Assembly: GCA_026390115.1 (NCBI GenBank)
Contig: JAPLGO010000023.1
Location: 235,100 to 299,099 of the forward strand
Reading direction: 5' to 3'
Source: Campylobacterales bacterium
Lineage (GTDB): Bacteria; Campylobacterota; Campylobacteria; Campylobacterales; Sulfurimonadaceae
DNA length: 64,000 nt
Part shown: one piece after another, positions 9,395 through 18,547 of the stretch
Layout: every line of letters begins with the position of its first letter
How positions within the stretch are numbered: the stretch's first letter is position 1
The notes under the pieces: model-generated
Database searches by the model: none
What the model was told of the DNA's origin: nothing
The model's input: the letters and a program-made list of their open reading frames with translations, nothing else
Program-made: the position numbers and the translations under genes

Positions 9395-10663
9395 TTAATG
9401 CAAATTATAAAGTTTCTTCCTCTCGCTTGAACCTGCGATATTGAGCTGTTTTCTGTATTTTGCTATGGTTCTTCTTACCATTACTACTTTGAATTTGTTT
9501 TGAATCATGTCTAGAAGTTTCATGTCACTTAGTGGCTTAGAGTGGTTTTCTTTTTTAATTAAATTTACTACAAACTCTTTTATAGCCGCATTTGAAACAT
9601 CGTCGTCTATGGCGGTTGTAAAAAACTCCTTCATAGCAAAAACGCCTCTGTTGCAAGCTATATATTTATTTGCGATGGCTCTTGAGATAGTGGAGGGGTT
9701 GTGTCCGAACTCATCCGCTAAGGTTTTGAGGGTTAGAGGCATAATCGCTCCGCCAGTAAAAAACTCATATTGGTATTCAACTATCATTAGCCCGACTTTA
9801 TAAAGTGTAGCTTTTCTCATGTCAAGGGCATCTACGAGACCCTTTGCCTCTTTAATTTTTTGGGTAACAAACTCATGTTCGACCCCATAATTTGTATCGA
9901 TGTATATAGTCGGGTAGTATTCATCGTTAATTTTTACTTCGATTTGCTCGTCGTCGTTGAAAAAAATCATCAAATCCGGGATAATCTGAGTAGAATCTTC
10001 TTGAAAATCTATGGATGGAGGGTTTCTAAATGTACCTAAAATACGCATCACTTCACTAAAATATTTATTATCGGAGTGGCTGTGAATGCCCTGCATGTCA
10101 TTTATGACTACTACAGCCAAGGGGTAGGCTTCATCACTAATTTGGGAATTTTCAAGTTGAAATATAAAAGACTCTGCTAAATCCTTTGCCCCAATTCCTA
10201 CAGGTTCAACAAAAGCAAATCTTTTACGGATTTTTTCAAACTCTGATATGCTAATATTGTTTTTTTTACAAAATGTTTCACTGTTTCCCTCGTAGTAGCC
10301 ATTTTCATCAAGGTTTGAGATAACAAAGAGTGCAACACTTTGTGAGATGGGAGTAGGGAAGAGCGGCTTGGATATTTGCTCTTCTAAAACATCATAAAGA
10401 GACTTTTTTTGAATAGTAAGCGCTTCGATTTTATCTGTGCTTGAGTTGCTCACTTCGCCCGAGATTATTTTTTTTGGAATTCTTTTTTCAAAATCTTCTT
10501 CATATCCGGATTCAATCTCTATCAGCGGATTGGACTCCACAAAAGGAGCCATTGCTTCACCTAAATCGCTTAGACTTGAGTGCAAAATCGGCAGCCAGTT
10601 TCGCAGTGTGTTTGATAGTTTATGTTTATTCTCTACACTTGCGGTCTGTTTTAATCCTGCCAT
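9395..10663 (-). CDS. rpoN: RNA polymerase sigma-54 factor
   Basis: A 422-residue sigma-54. The N-terminal activator-interaction region (LRNWLPILHSSLSDLGEAM ... NPLIEI) is followed by the core-binding domain, the helix-turn-helix for the -12 element (LKTLADEFGHNPSTISRAI) and the C-terminal RpoN box (VRRTIAKYRKQL) that reads the -24 element. The N-terminal region has fewer glutamines than in enterobacteria. In Campylobacterota sigma-54 drives mid-class flagellar genes. A matching -24/-12 promoter lies in this window before flgL. It is in an operon with lptB upstream (9-base gap). Confidence 0.97.
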   Translation of the reverse strand: MAGLKQTASVENKHKLSNTLRNWLPILHSSLSDLGEAMAPFVESNPLIEIESGYEEDFEKRIPKKIISGEVSNSSTDKIEALTIQKKSLYDVLEEQISKPLFPTPISQSVALFVISNLDENGYYEGNSETFCKKNNISISEFEKIRKRFAFVEPVGIGAKDLAESFIFQLENSQISDEAYPLAVVVINDMQGIHSHSDNKYFSEVMRILGTFRNPPSIDFQEDSTQIIPDLMIFFNDDEQIEVKINDEYYPTIYIDTNYGVEHEFVTQKIKEAKGLVDALDMRKATLYKVGLMIVEYQYEFFTGGAIMPLTLKTLADEFGHNPSTISRAIANKYIACNRGVFAMKEFFTTAIDDDVSNAAIKEFVVNLIKKENHSKPLSDMKLLDMIQNKFKVVMVRRTIAKYRKQLNIAGSSERKKLYNLH

Positions 10664-10672
10664 TTTCTGTGT

Positions 10673-11395
10673 TTAGAGCTTAAACTCTTTGCCCAAATAG
10701 TGAGTACGGACATCTGCGTTTTGTCCTATCTCATCGCTGGTTCCACATGCCAACAGTGAGCCGGACTTGATAACATACGCTCTATCGCAAACTGCTAAAG
10801 TCTCTCGCACATTGTGGTCTGTTATTAAAACACCTATATCATACGAAACCAACTGCTTTATGACCTTTTGTATATCCATAACTGCGATTGGGTCAACTCC
10901 GGCAAAAGGCTCATCAAGCAGTAAAAACTTAGGTTGATTGACAAGTGCTCTTGCAATCTCAACACGACGGCGTTCTCCGCCGCTGAGACTAATCCCTTTA
11001 CGATAGCGAATCGGCTCGATGTTGAACATGTCAAGCAGTTCTAATATTCTTGCCTCTTGTGCCTTTCTTCCTTTTATGCCAACCTGTGCAGCTACCATGA
11101 GATTGTCTTCAACGCTCAAATCTTTAAAAATAGAGGCCTCTTGCGGAAGATAGCCGATGCCCTTCAATGCTCTCTCATGCAGCGGCATGTGAGAGAGATT
11201 TTCTCCATCAAAAAAGACCTCTCCGCTGGTTGACTCTACTAGACCGCATATCATGTAAAATGTAGTGGTTTTTCCTGCTCCGTTTGGTCCTAAAAGCCCA
11301 ACAACTTCCCCGCTGAAAACCTCCAAACTCATCCCTTTTACTATCTCAAAATCTTTGATTTTTTTTACTAAATTAACCGCTTTTAATTTATGCAT
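10673..11395 (-). CDS. lptB: Lipopolysaccharide export ABC transporter ATPase
   Basis: A 240-residue ATPase powering LPS extraction by LptB2FG. Walker A is GPNGAGKTT near residue 36, the ABC signature is [15 protein letters not shown], and Walker B is [16 protein letters not shown], followed by [10 protein letters not shown], the typical LptB switch-histidine block. It overlaps the tsaE stop by 8 bases. The adjacency of lptB and rpoN is widespread in proteobacteria. Confidence 0.95.
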   Translation of the reverse strand: MHKLKAVNLVKKIKDFEIVKGMSLEVFSGEVVGLLGPNGAGKTTTFYMICGLVESTSGEVFFDGENLSHMPLHERALKGIGYLPQEASIFKDLSVEDNLMVAAQVGIKGRKAQEARILELLDMFNIEPIRYRKGISLSGGERRRVEIARALVNQPKFLLLDEPFAGVDPIAVMDIQKVIKQLVSYDIGVLITDHNVRETLAVCDRAYVIKSGSLLACGTSDEIGQNADVRTHYLGKEFKL

Positions 11396-11801
11396 GCTCT
11401 ATCCTGTACTCTCTTGCGTTATCAGAGATTTTTTTTATCTCAATTTTTAGTGTCTCTATTCCCGCAAAACGGAGCAGCTCCAAAAGCTTGTCATCGCCCC
11501 ACTCTACGAAGTGAAGTCCCTCTTTTTCCAGCTCTTCCAACATGCCCAAAGAGATAAAATGTTCCAAGCCATGGTTATAAATATCGTAATGAAAAACTCT
11601 GTTGCCGTAGCAGTGTTGAAGAGAAAAAGTAGGAGAGGTTACATCCTCTTTTACACCGAGTTTTTTTGCCATCTCCCGCACAAAGGTAGTTTTTCCTGCT
11701 GCCAAATCGCCTTGCAATAGCACCACTCCGTTCATAAAATTTTTGCTTATCTCATCCGTCAGTACATGAAGTTCATTCAGTTGCAGGTTATAAACTTTCA
11801 T
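11388..11801 (-). CDS. tsaE: tRNA t6A biosynthesis ATPase TsaE
   Basis: A 137-residue P-loop protein (Walker [38 protein letters not shown]), matching TsaE/YjeE, which supports TsaB-TsaD in making N6-threonylcarbamoyladenosine at position 37 of tRNAs. The start overlaps the trpD stop by 4 bases (ATGA). Confidence 0.93.
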   Translation of the reverse strand: MKVYNLQLNELHVLTDEISKNFMNGVVLLQGDLAAGKTTFVREMAKKLGVKEDVTSPTFSLQHCYGNRVFHYDIYNHGLEHFISLGMLEELEKEGLHFVEWGDDKLLELLRFAGIETLKIEIKKISDNAREYRIEHA

Positions 11802-12784
11802 AATTTATTTGATATCTCTATGATTTGTTTGAGTTTTTCTTTGGCTTTTGCTGTTTTTATAGCTTCTCTCGCCATCTCTAAACCATCTTGAATATCACGC
11901 GCTTTACCATCGACCATCAAAGCAGCAGCTGTGTTTATAAGAACTATATCTCTTTGTGCTTCGCTCGAAGTTTCATCAAAAATAGTGTAAATAATTTTTG
12001 CATTCTCTTTTGCATTACCGCCGATAATAGCCTTAAGAGGAGCTTTTTTAATACCGTATATTTGTGGGTCAATCTCGAACTCATGCACTTTGCCATTATG
12101 GAGTTGTGAAGCGTAGGTAATATTGCTGATGCTTATCTCATCCATGTTTTCACGGGAGCTTACTACCATTGTAGAGGTTGCACCATTCATCTTCAGTGCT
12201 TCTGCCATTTTTGGAACAAAGGATTTACTGAAAACACCAAGCAGTGATTTTGTAACCCCTGCAGGATTGGAAAGAGGTCCTAGAATATTGAAAATTGTTT
12301 TGTCAGGTATCGTTTTTCTGATTGGCATTATAAATTTCATAGCCGGATGATGATTTTGTGCAAACATAAAGGTAAATCCGCACTCTTCCAGAAGCTTTGC
12401 GCTCTTTTCTATGCTCAAATCAAGCCTTACTCCAAGCTCTTCAAACATGTCTGCACTTCCAGATTTTGAAGTAACAGAACGGCTCCCATGTTTTGCCACA
12501 AAGCTTCCGCATGCCGCTGCTAAAATTGATACCGTTGAAGAGATATTAAAGCTTCCTATTTTATCGCCGCCTGTTCCTACAATATCGATACACTTTAGTC
12601 GAAGTTCGTCTGATATAGGTAAGGTAATCGCATAGGAACGCATAACCTCTGCAGCGGCTGCAATCGAGCCGACAGTAGTCTCTTCACCCAGAGTCATATG
12701 AATCAGAAACTCTCTCATCTGCTCATCACTCATCTCATGTCTGAAAAGGGAAGTAAACAGGAGTTTTGCCTCTTCATAACTCAT
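11798..12784 (-). CDS. trpD: Anthranilate phosphoribosyltransferase
   Basis: Second step of tryptophan synthesis: anthranilate plus PRPP. The 328-residue protein has the PRPP-binding VGTGGDKIGSFNISS, KHGSRSVTSKSGSAD, and NILGPLSNPA blocks of the glycosyltransferase family. It lies outside any trp operon, coupled by ATGA overlaps to an S4-domain gene before and tsaE after, so expression is tied to housekeeping genes. Confidence 0.95.
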   Translation of the reverse strand: MSYEEAKLLFTSLFRHEMSDEQMREFLIHMTLGEETTVGSIAAAAEVMRSYAITLPISDELRLKCIDIVGTGGDKIGSFNISSTVSILAAACGSFVAKHGSRSVTSKSGSADMFEELGVRLDLSIEKSAKLLEECGFTFMFAQNHHPAMKFIMPIRKTIPDKTIFNILGPLSNPAGVTKSLLGVFSKSFVPKMAEALKMNGATSTMVVSSRENMDEISISNITYASQLHNGKVHEFEIDPQIYGIKKAPLKAIIGGNAKENAKIIYTIFDETSSEAQRDIVLINTAAALMVDGKARDIQDGLEMAREAIKTAKAKEKLKQIIEISNKL

Positions 12785-13029
12785 GAAAGCTCCTTTATGT
12801 ACTCGGATTGTAAAGATTTTGGCGTTGATTTTGCAGTGGGAATCTGTAACACTTCATATTTTTTGACACTTTCTAAAAAGTTAATTGTAATAATGCTGCC
12901 GATTTCAACATTTTTACTAGCCTTCGCCACAACGCCGTTAATAAGGATGACGCCGTTGCTTATCATGTCTTGCGCGACCGAACGTCTCTTTGTAATATTT
13001 ATTGAATTTAAAAACTTATCTATTCTCAT
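12781..13029 (-). CDS. Small S4-domain RNA-binding protein (Hsp15-like)
   Basis: An 82-residue S4 domain: MRIDKFLNSINITKRRSVAQDMISNG then VILINGVVAKASKNVEIG. The fold binds structured RNA, and the closest named relative is the ribosome-rescue protein Hsp15. An in-frame start at 13131 would add a hydrophobic 34-residue extension unlike the family, so I chose the ATG where the domain begins. It is the first gene of the S4-trpD-tsaE-lptB-rpoN-DUF2400 operon. Confidence 0.8.
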   Translation of the reverse strand: MRIDKFLNSINITKRRSVAQDMISNGVILINGVVAKASKNVEIGSIITINFLESVKKYEVLQIPTAKSTPKSLQSEYIKELS

Positions 13030-13142
13030 TCTTTGACTTTTCAAATTAATTTTTTTATTGAACAGTGTATTGTAGAGTAATAAAACTGAAAGAAATGTAA
13101 GAGTTGGAACATTTTTTGCATGTTTTATCAAAAGAACTCTGT

Positions 13143-14078
13143 ATGTATAAATTCACGACTCAAAGCATGTTTGAGATACTTCACATCCTACAAAATAGAA
13201 TAGACTCAATTGATGCAAAAGAGATAGTCGAATTTGAAGTGTTAAACCCAGATCTTTTGTGCTCTGCGTACGCAGGCACATCTATTACAGTTGATAGTAA
13301 CGAGTATATTTTCAGAGGCTATAAAGCTTGGGTTGATTTAGCCCAGATACTTCAATGCAAAATGCTGACCCCCTTGGTTCAAAGCCAAAATCTTGTTGTC
13401 ATTCGATTTTTTAAACTCAATGCCGAAGACTCCTTTCATAAAAGTTTAGATGCAGAGAAGTATGGTTCTTCATCAGAGTTTTCAGAAATACACAAAAATG
13501 AAGAACCGGCTTTTTTGGCTCACTATATAAGGGCTTTAAAAAATGTTACTATAAATAAACGGTTGAGAGTATTAAATCTTGGTGTCAACAGCGGTGATGA
13601 GTTTGAAGTGATACAAAAGTATGCTTCAAACTTTGAAAATATGGAGTTTATCGGCATAGACTACTGTGCCTCTGCAATAGAAGAGGCAAAAAATAAGTTC
13701 TCTGCCAACAAAAATATTTCATTCATAGTTCATAATATCAATGATTTGAAGAGTTTAAATTTAGGCACTTTTGATTTGATTATCAGTATAGGAACACTTC
13801 AAAGTTCAAATCTGGAGTTCAATCCGCTTTTTATGAATATTGTTCAAAACTATCTCAAAAAAGATGGAGCAATGATTTTAGGATTCCCAAATTGTCGCTG
13901 GATGGATGGAGAGATGATATATGGAGCAAAAGCAAAACACTATCCATTTTCTGAGATGTCAAATCTCTATAAAGATGCTGTTTTTTGCAAAAAGTATCTT
14001 CAGCAGAAGAAATTTAGAGTTACCCTCACGGGAAAAGAGTATATTTTTTTGACAGCTACTTCTATACGAAAAGATTAA
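13143..14078 (+). CDS. Class I SAM-dependent methyltransferase
   Basis: About 311 residues. The central part has the SAM-binding motif LRVLNLGVNSGDEFE, then the acidic FIGIDYCASAIEEAK and DLIISIGTLQ, and GAMILGFPNCRW. This is a class I methyltransferase fold preceded by a roughly 140-residue N-terminal domain. The substrate is unknown. The frame is also open to a TTG at 13104, but the ATG at 13143 seems likelier. Its end overlaps the convergent ygiQ-like gene by 4 bases. Confidence 0.75.
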   Translation: MYKFTTQSMFEILHILQNRIDSIDAKEIVEFEVLNPDLLCSAYAGTSITVDSNEYIFRGYKAWVDLAQILQCKMLTPLVQSQNLVVIRFFKLNAEDSFHKSLDAEKYGSSSEFSEIHKNEEPAFLAHYIRALKNVTINKRLRVLNLGVNSGDEFEVIQKYASNFENMEFIGIDYCASAIEEAKNKFSANKNISFIVHNINDLKSLNLGTFDLIISIGTLQSSNLEFNPLFMNIVQNYLKKDGAMILGFPNCRWMDGEMIYGAKAKHYPFSEMSNLYKDAVFCKKYLQQKKFRVTLTGKEYIFLTATSIRKD

Positions 14079-15874
14079 GAAGCAAATCCGTTACAGAATT
14101 TATCTTTTTTAACAACTATCTGCTTCTGTTTCTCTTTTCTCATCGTATCTTTCTCCACAAATATTTTTTTACGTGTCTTAGGGTCCATCTCTGTGTAGTA
14201 CATTACTGCAGAGTAAGTTCCGGGAGTCGGAGTAAATACTTGGGCTTGTTCCGGGTTCATGTGAAGTTCATCTTGGGTAAATCTTTTGAGTTCATGCATA
14301 TCCTTCTCCTCACACCCTGGATGTGCTGCGATGAGATAGTAAGTTAAAAACTGGTTCTTGCCCTCTTCTTTGTTTAATCTGTCATACAACTTTTTAAAAT
14401 CAACAAGAGTCTGTTTACCGGGTTTTCCCATAAGTTCAAGAACATGCTGTTCTGTATGTTCCGGTGCCACTTTCATCTGTCCTGAGATGTGGTGTTTTAC
14501 CATCTCTTTGAGATACTCATACCCATGTTTTTTATCTTCAGTTATTAAATCATACCGTACTCCTGAAGCCACAAAAGCATGCCTCACACCTTCAACTTCT
14601 CTCACTTTACGAAGTAGATTTATATTTCTGCTGTGATCTACTTTCATAACAGGACACAATCTTTCTGCATCCACACATCGCATATGGTCACAAGTTCCTT
14701 TCTTTAACTTTTTATCACACTCGTAACCATACATATTCGCAGTAGGTCCGCCAACATCGGAGATAACGCCTTTGTAATCTTTGTACTTGTTAAACTCTTT
14801 TGCTTCTGCAAGAATATTCTCCTCTGAACGGGTTCTGATTTTTCTTCCTTGATGCACACCAATGGCACAAAAGTTACACTCCCCCCAACAGCCATGATGC
14901 GTCATAATAGAAAACTTGATTGTCTCCAGACACTTCACTTTCCCATCTTTGGCGTAGTAGGGATGCAGCTCTCTCGTAAAGGGAAGATTTGAGTTTGCAT
15001 CCATCTCTGCTTCGTTGAGATAATCACATGGCGGGTTTTGAATCAAAAAGCGATTATCCACTGGTTGGCAAAGCCCTTTTGCTGAAATGGGGTCATTGTT
15101 GTCATAAAAGAGGTCAAAGAGGTCGATGTACTTCTCTTTATCATCTAAACACTCCTGATGGGAGGGGAGTTGATGATGATTCTCATTTGGCTCTTTTGAG
15201 ATGTAGCAGACGCCTCGTATATCTCGATAATCATCTCCACATGCTATGGCATGCGTGAGTTCTTCTAAAGCTATTTCGCCCATTCCATAAATGAGAATGT
15301 CTGCTTTAGAATCAAAAAGTATAGGTTTTTTGAGTTTATTCACCCAGTAATCATAGTGCGTAACTCTTCTTAAACTCGCCTCTATTCCGCCCAAAACTAT
15401 CGGTGCGGTGTCCTTATGGTAGCGTCTGATTAGGTTACAGTAAACACTCAGGGCACGGTCGGGTCTCTTGTCGTTTTTCCCTCCGGGAGTGTAGTCGTCA
15501 CTGTTTCTGAACTTTTTTGTCGCTGTGTAGTTACTTACCATGCTATCGACACTTCCACCGCTCACGCCCCAGTAAAGTTTTGGTTCGCCTAAACGAGAAA
15601 TGTCCACATCGCTGTTTATATCAGGTTGCCCTATCATTCCAACTTTGTAACCCATTCTCTCAAGCATTCGTCCAACCATCGCCACACCGATAAATGGCGA
15701 ATCTATGTAGGCATCTCCGCTCACTAAAATCACATCGCAATAATCCCAACCAAGAGCATACATCTCTTCTCTTGTTGTAGGTAAAAAATCTTTTTGGCTA
15801 AATGTGCATGTCTCTTTTTGTGCCGGTTGCTTATTTTTGTTTCTTCTGCTCACTTTTGTAAACCTTTTTGGCAT
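14075..15874 (-). CDS. YgiQ-family radical SAM protein (UPF0313)
   Basis: A 599-residue protein. A YgiQ-specific N-terminal domain (FLPTTREEMYALGWDYCDVILVSGDAYIDSP region) precedes the radical SAM cluster motif CWGECNFC near residue 325, plus the C-terminal domain with VFTPTPGTYSAVMYYTE. The family is widespread and its reaction is unproven. The window end-to-end overlap with the methyltransferase is only 4 bases. Confidence 0.92.
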   Translation of the reverse strand: MPKRFTKVSRRNKNKQPAQKETCTFSQKDFLPTTREEMYALGWDYCDVILVSGDAYIDSPFIGVAMVGRMLERMGYKVGMIGQPDINSDVDISRLGEPKLYWGVSGGSVDSMVSNYTATKKFRNSDDYTPGGKNDKRPDRALSVYCNLIRRYHKDTAPIVLGGIEASLRRVTHYDYWVNKLKKPILFDSKADILIYGMGEIALEELTHAIACGDDYRDIRGVCYISKEPNENHHQLPSHQECLDDKEKYIDLFDLFYDNNDPISAKGLCQPVDNRFLIQNPPCDYLNEAEMDANSNLPFTRELHPYYAKDGKVKCLETIKFSIMTHHGCWGECNFCAIGVHQGRKIRTRSEENILAEAKEFNKYKDYKGVISDVGGPTANMYGYECDKKLKKGTCDHMRCVDAERLCPVMKVDHSRNINLLRKVREVEGVRHAFVASGVRYDLITEDKKHGYEYLKEMVKHHISGQMKVAPEHTEQHVLELMGKPGKQTLVDFKKLYDRLNKEEGKNQFLTYYLIAAHPGCEEKDMHELKRFTQDELHMNPEQAQVFTPTPGTYSAVMYYTEMDPKTRKKIFVEKDTMRKEKQKQIVVKKDKFCNGFAS

Positions 15875-15939
15875 GTGAAAATTTTAAGCCATTTTATGTG
15901 TATAATAATACTTAATCAAATTAAAATAAGAGATTACAG

Positions 15940-17622
15940 ATGAATTACCCTTATGAAAATTTAGAAAACTTTACACTTCCTAGTTTGCTCAATCGTTCCG
16001 TTATCATGTATGAAAATGAGCCTGCTTTAGCGAAAGTTGGCAAAGAAGCGATGTCTTATGGTGAATTAAACGAAAAAGTTCAAGCGATGGTACAACTACT
16101 CAAAGAAAACGGTATCTCTAAGGGCGATAAAGTGGTTCTGCTCAGTGAAAATATGCCCAACTGGGGAGTCGCATATTTGAGTATTACCTACTTTGGAGCG
16201 GTCGTTGTCCCGATACTTGCCGATTTTCACCCCTCGGATGTGCATCATATTCTAAGACATTCAGAAGCAAAAGCCGCATTTGTTTCTGAAAAATATCTCG
16301 CTACCATCGAAGAGTCTGCCCAAAACAGTCTAAAACTTGTTATAAAGCTTGATACATTGGAGATTGTGTCTGAACTTAGCAGCAAAGATTATCTCTCTGC
16401 CCTTAAACAGAGAACAAGGGAGATGACGCAAAGAATCTCTAACAGTGTCGAGAAACCTCAAGAAGATGATTTGGCGGCTATTATCTACACATCCGGAACA
16501 ACAGGACACTCAAAAGGTGTTATGCTCTCACACAAAAACCTTGTCACAAATGCACTCTCTGCATACAATAAAGTTACGATAACAAAAGAGGATGTTTTTT
16601 TATCTATTCTTCCTTTGGCACATACTTTTGAGTGCACTGCCGGATTTATTGTGCCTATCCTCCATGGGAGCAGCATCTATTATATTGACAAAGTACCTAC
16701 GCCTAGCGTGCTCTTAAAGGCATTTGAAGTTGTAAAACCTACGATGATGTTCAGCGTTCCCTTGATTATGGAGAAGATTTATAAAAACAAAATTTTGCCT
16801 AAATTTACAGGCTCTTTTATTATGAGACTTCTCTATAAAATACCGATTATCAGAAAGATATTAAATAGTATTGCAGGTAAAAAACTTTTCAAATCCTTTG
16901 GAGGAAGACTCAGATTTTTTGGCATAGGCGGGGCTGGATTATCGCCATTTGTTGAGCAGTTTTTGATTGAGGCAGGGTTTCCTTATGTCATTGGTTATGG
17001 CTTGACCGAGACCTCTCCGCTGATAGCAGGTTCAAAACTGGGTGAAAAGCCAAGATTCAAATCCACAGGAACTCCCTTTGGCGGCGTAAGTATAAAGATA
17101 AAAGACAAAGACCCCCAAACGGGCGAGGGGGAGATAGTGGTACAATCCCCGAGTGTCATGCTCGGCTATTACAAAGACGAAGCAAAAACAGCCGAAATTA
17201 TGGAAGATGGGTGGTTTTTAACCGGAGATTTAGGTTATATAGATGATGATGGATATCTCTACATAAGCGGAAGAAGCAAAAATGTTATCATCGGTTCAGG
17301 CGGCGAGAATATCTTTCCGGAACAAATTGAAGCCATAATCAATCAACAAGAGGCAGTTTTAGACTCACTTGTATTACAGCAAGAAGATAAACTTATAGCC
17401 AGAATCCATCTCGATTATGAACTCTTAGACAAAAAGTTCAGGGCAAATACAAATCCTGATGCGAAGGTAAAAGAGGAGATAAACGCCTTCCTAGAGCAGA
17501 TGAGAAATGAAGTAAATTCGCAACTTGCATCTTATTCTAAAATAGTGAAGTTTGTAGAGCAGATAGAACCTTTCGTAAAAACTCCTACGAAAAAGATAAA
17601 GAGATATCTATACACAAGTTAG
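15940..17622 (+). CDS. AMP-dependent acyl-CoA synthetase/ligase
   Basis: A 560-residue adenylate-forming enzyme: P-loop-like YTSGTTGHSKGVMLSHKNL near residue 190, GYGLTETSP near 355, and the hinge TGDLGYIDDDGYLYISGRSKN with the lysine-bearing C-terminal TPTKKIKRYLY. It resembles long-chain fatty acid CoA ligases (FadD/AAS type). The exact acyl substrate is not deducible. Ribosome site AAGAG lies 10 bases before the start. A hairpin overlapping the stop codon probably ends the transcript. Confidence 0.9.
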   Translation: MNYPYENLENFTLPSLLNRSVIMYENEPALAKVGKEAMSYGELNEKVQAMVQLLKENGISKGDKVVLLSENMPNWGVAYLSITYFGAVVVPILADFHPSDVHHILRHSEAKAAFVSEKYLATIEESAQNSLKLVIKLDTLEIVSELSSKDYLSALKQRTREMTQRISNSVEKPQEDDLAAIIYTSGTTGHSKGVMLSHKNLVTNALSAYNKVTITKEDVFLSILPLAHTFECTAGFIVPILHGSSIYYIDKVPTPSVLLKAFEVVKPTMMFSVPLIMEKIYKNKILPKFTGSFIMRLLYKIPIIRKILNSIAGKKLFKSFGGRLRFFGIGGAGLSPFVEQFLIEAGFPYVIGYGLTETSPLIAGSKLGEKPRFKSTGTPFGGVSIKIKDKDPQTGEGEIVVQSPSVMLGYYKDEAKTAEIMEDGWFLTGDLGYIDDDGYLYISGRSKNVIIGSGGENIFPEQIEAIINQQEAVLDSLVLQQEDKLIARIHLDYELLDKKFRANTNPDAKVKEEINAFLEQMRNEVNSQLASYSKIVKFVEQIEPFVKTPTKKIKRYLYTS

Positions 17623-17632
17623 ATATCTTTTA
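17602..17632 (+). terminator. Terminator overlapping the ligase stop codon
   Basis: 9-bp inverted repeat AGATATCTA (17602-17610) and TAGATATCT (17620-17628) followed by TTTT. The stop codon lies in the second arm. Confidence 0.55.
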
Positions 17633-17708
17633 TATAGTAAACTTCTTGCAAAACTCTAAAAATAAGCATAAAAATTGCTATTAAAGGAGAACGAGCAAAT
17701 ACTAACAA

Positions 17709-17798
17709 TTAACAAAGAAAGAACCAAAGACTTTTAAACGATTTATCGGTGTAAATAAAGAGACATTTGAAGCGATGATTAACATTTTCAAAGCTTAA
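17709..17798 (+). pseudogene. N-terminal fragment of an IS5-like transposase
   Basis: A short frame encodes KKEPKTFKRFIGVNKETFEA then MINIFKA and a stop. It resembles the N-terminal recognition segment of IS5-group transposases (KPKxFKRLTGVxxxTFExMV). Nothing of the catalytic domain follows, so it is a remnant. Confidence 0.55.
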
Positions 17799-17807
17799 TA
17801 AGTGACT

Positions 17808-18165
17808 TTATGCACTTTTCAATCTCTGCAATTCAGAACAAGCGATTTGGTTAGCCTTTCACAACAATTTTGCCCTTAGTGCAAAGTGGTTGTGATTATG
17901 TTTAATTTTCAAATATTCCAGTTCAAAAAAAGAGAGTATCGATAAAAAGATATGATTACTTTGCGTTCTAATGGTTTTTGTTGGTGACTTTGTTAAATCG
18001 ACATTGTGTTTAAAGTGATTTATGAAACTTTTCAACTTTCCATCGCTTCTCACCTGTCGCTGTTGCGTAGCCATTTCCACTGATTAGGTAGTCTGTATAA
18101 ATTTTAATCTAATTTGTTTTCATGTTTCAGATTAAGAACTTTGATTCCTTGGTGTGTAAGGTCAG
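17808..18165 (-). pseudogene. Degenerate C-terminal part of an IS4-like transposase
   Basis: On the minus strand the C-terminal block of an IS4-type DDE transposase is readable in pieces: RWKVEKFHKSL, then a one-base frameshift, KHNVDLTKSPTKTIRTQSNH, IFLSILSFFELEYLKIK, NHFALRAKL, a stop at 17859, then KANQIACSELQRLKSA. This matches the family pattern W-VE-YHKSLKQN-KSPT-T-TQ-NH...KLE. An upstream remnant (LTDLTHQGIKVLNL) is separated by another stop. No terminal repeats are recognisable. Clearly decayed. Confidence 0.7.
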
Positions 18166-18322
18166 TTAATAAATGATGAAAAAAAATATGCTAAAAACTT
18201 ATTCAAAGGACGATAAAAATAGTGTATCTAAGTTATAAAATAAATAAGTTTGTAGTAAAAAGTATTTTTGATTGGTTTTTTAAATGATGTAAAAAAAGCC
18301 TTAAAAGCTCTTAAAATAGGGG

Positions 18323-18406
18323 TGGTACCTGCGGGCGGACTCGAACCGCCACAACTCGCGTTAGCGGATTTTGAATCCGCCGTGTCTACCATTTCACCAC
18401 GCAGGC
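18323..18406 (-). tRNA. tRNA-Leu (anticodon CAA)
   Basis: 84-base tRNA on the minus strand. The acceptor GCCTGCG pairs with CGCAGGT, CCA is encoded, the anticodon loop TTCAAAA gives CAA, and there is a class II long variable arm (TAACGCGAGTTG) and a T arm with GGTTCGAGTCC. It reads UUG codons. Confidence 0.95.
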
Positions 18407-18491
18407 AAATATACTAAATAATATATTTAGAGTGCAATAATAGTGATATATTACTTAAAAGTAAATAACATTTAGTCGATTTTGTGACTCA

Positions 18492-18507
18492 TGGAATTAT
18501 TATTGCT
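18492..18507 (+). promoter_or_regulatory. Sigma-54 (-24/-12) promoter for flgL
   Basis: TGG at 18492-18494 and TTGCT at 18503-18507 place GG and GC exactly 10 bases apart, the invariant sigma-54 spacing. The predicted transcript start is about 18517, some 30 bases before the flgL ATG. The rpoN gene is present in this window, and flagellar hook-class genes are sigma-54 dependent in relatives. Confidence 0.7.
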
Positions 18508-18547
18508 ATAATAAATAAAATATTTAAAGTAGAGGGGGTAGGTTATT

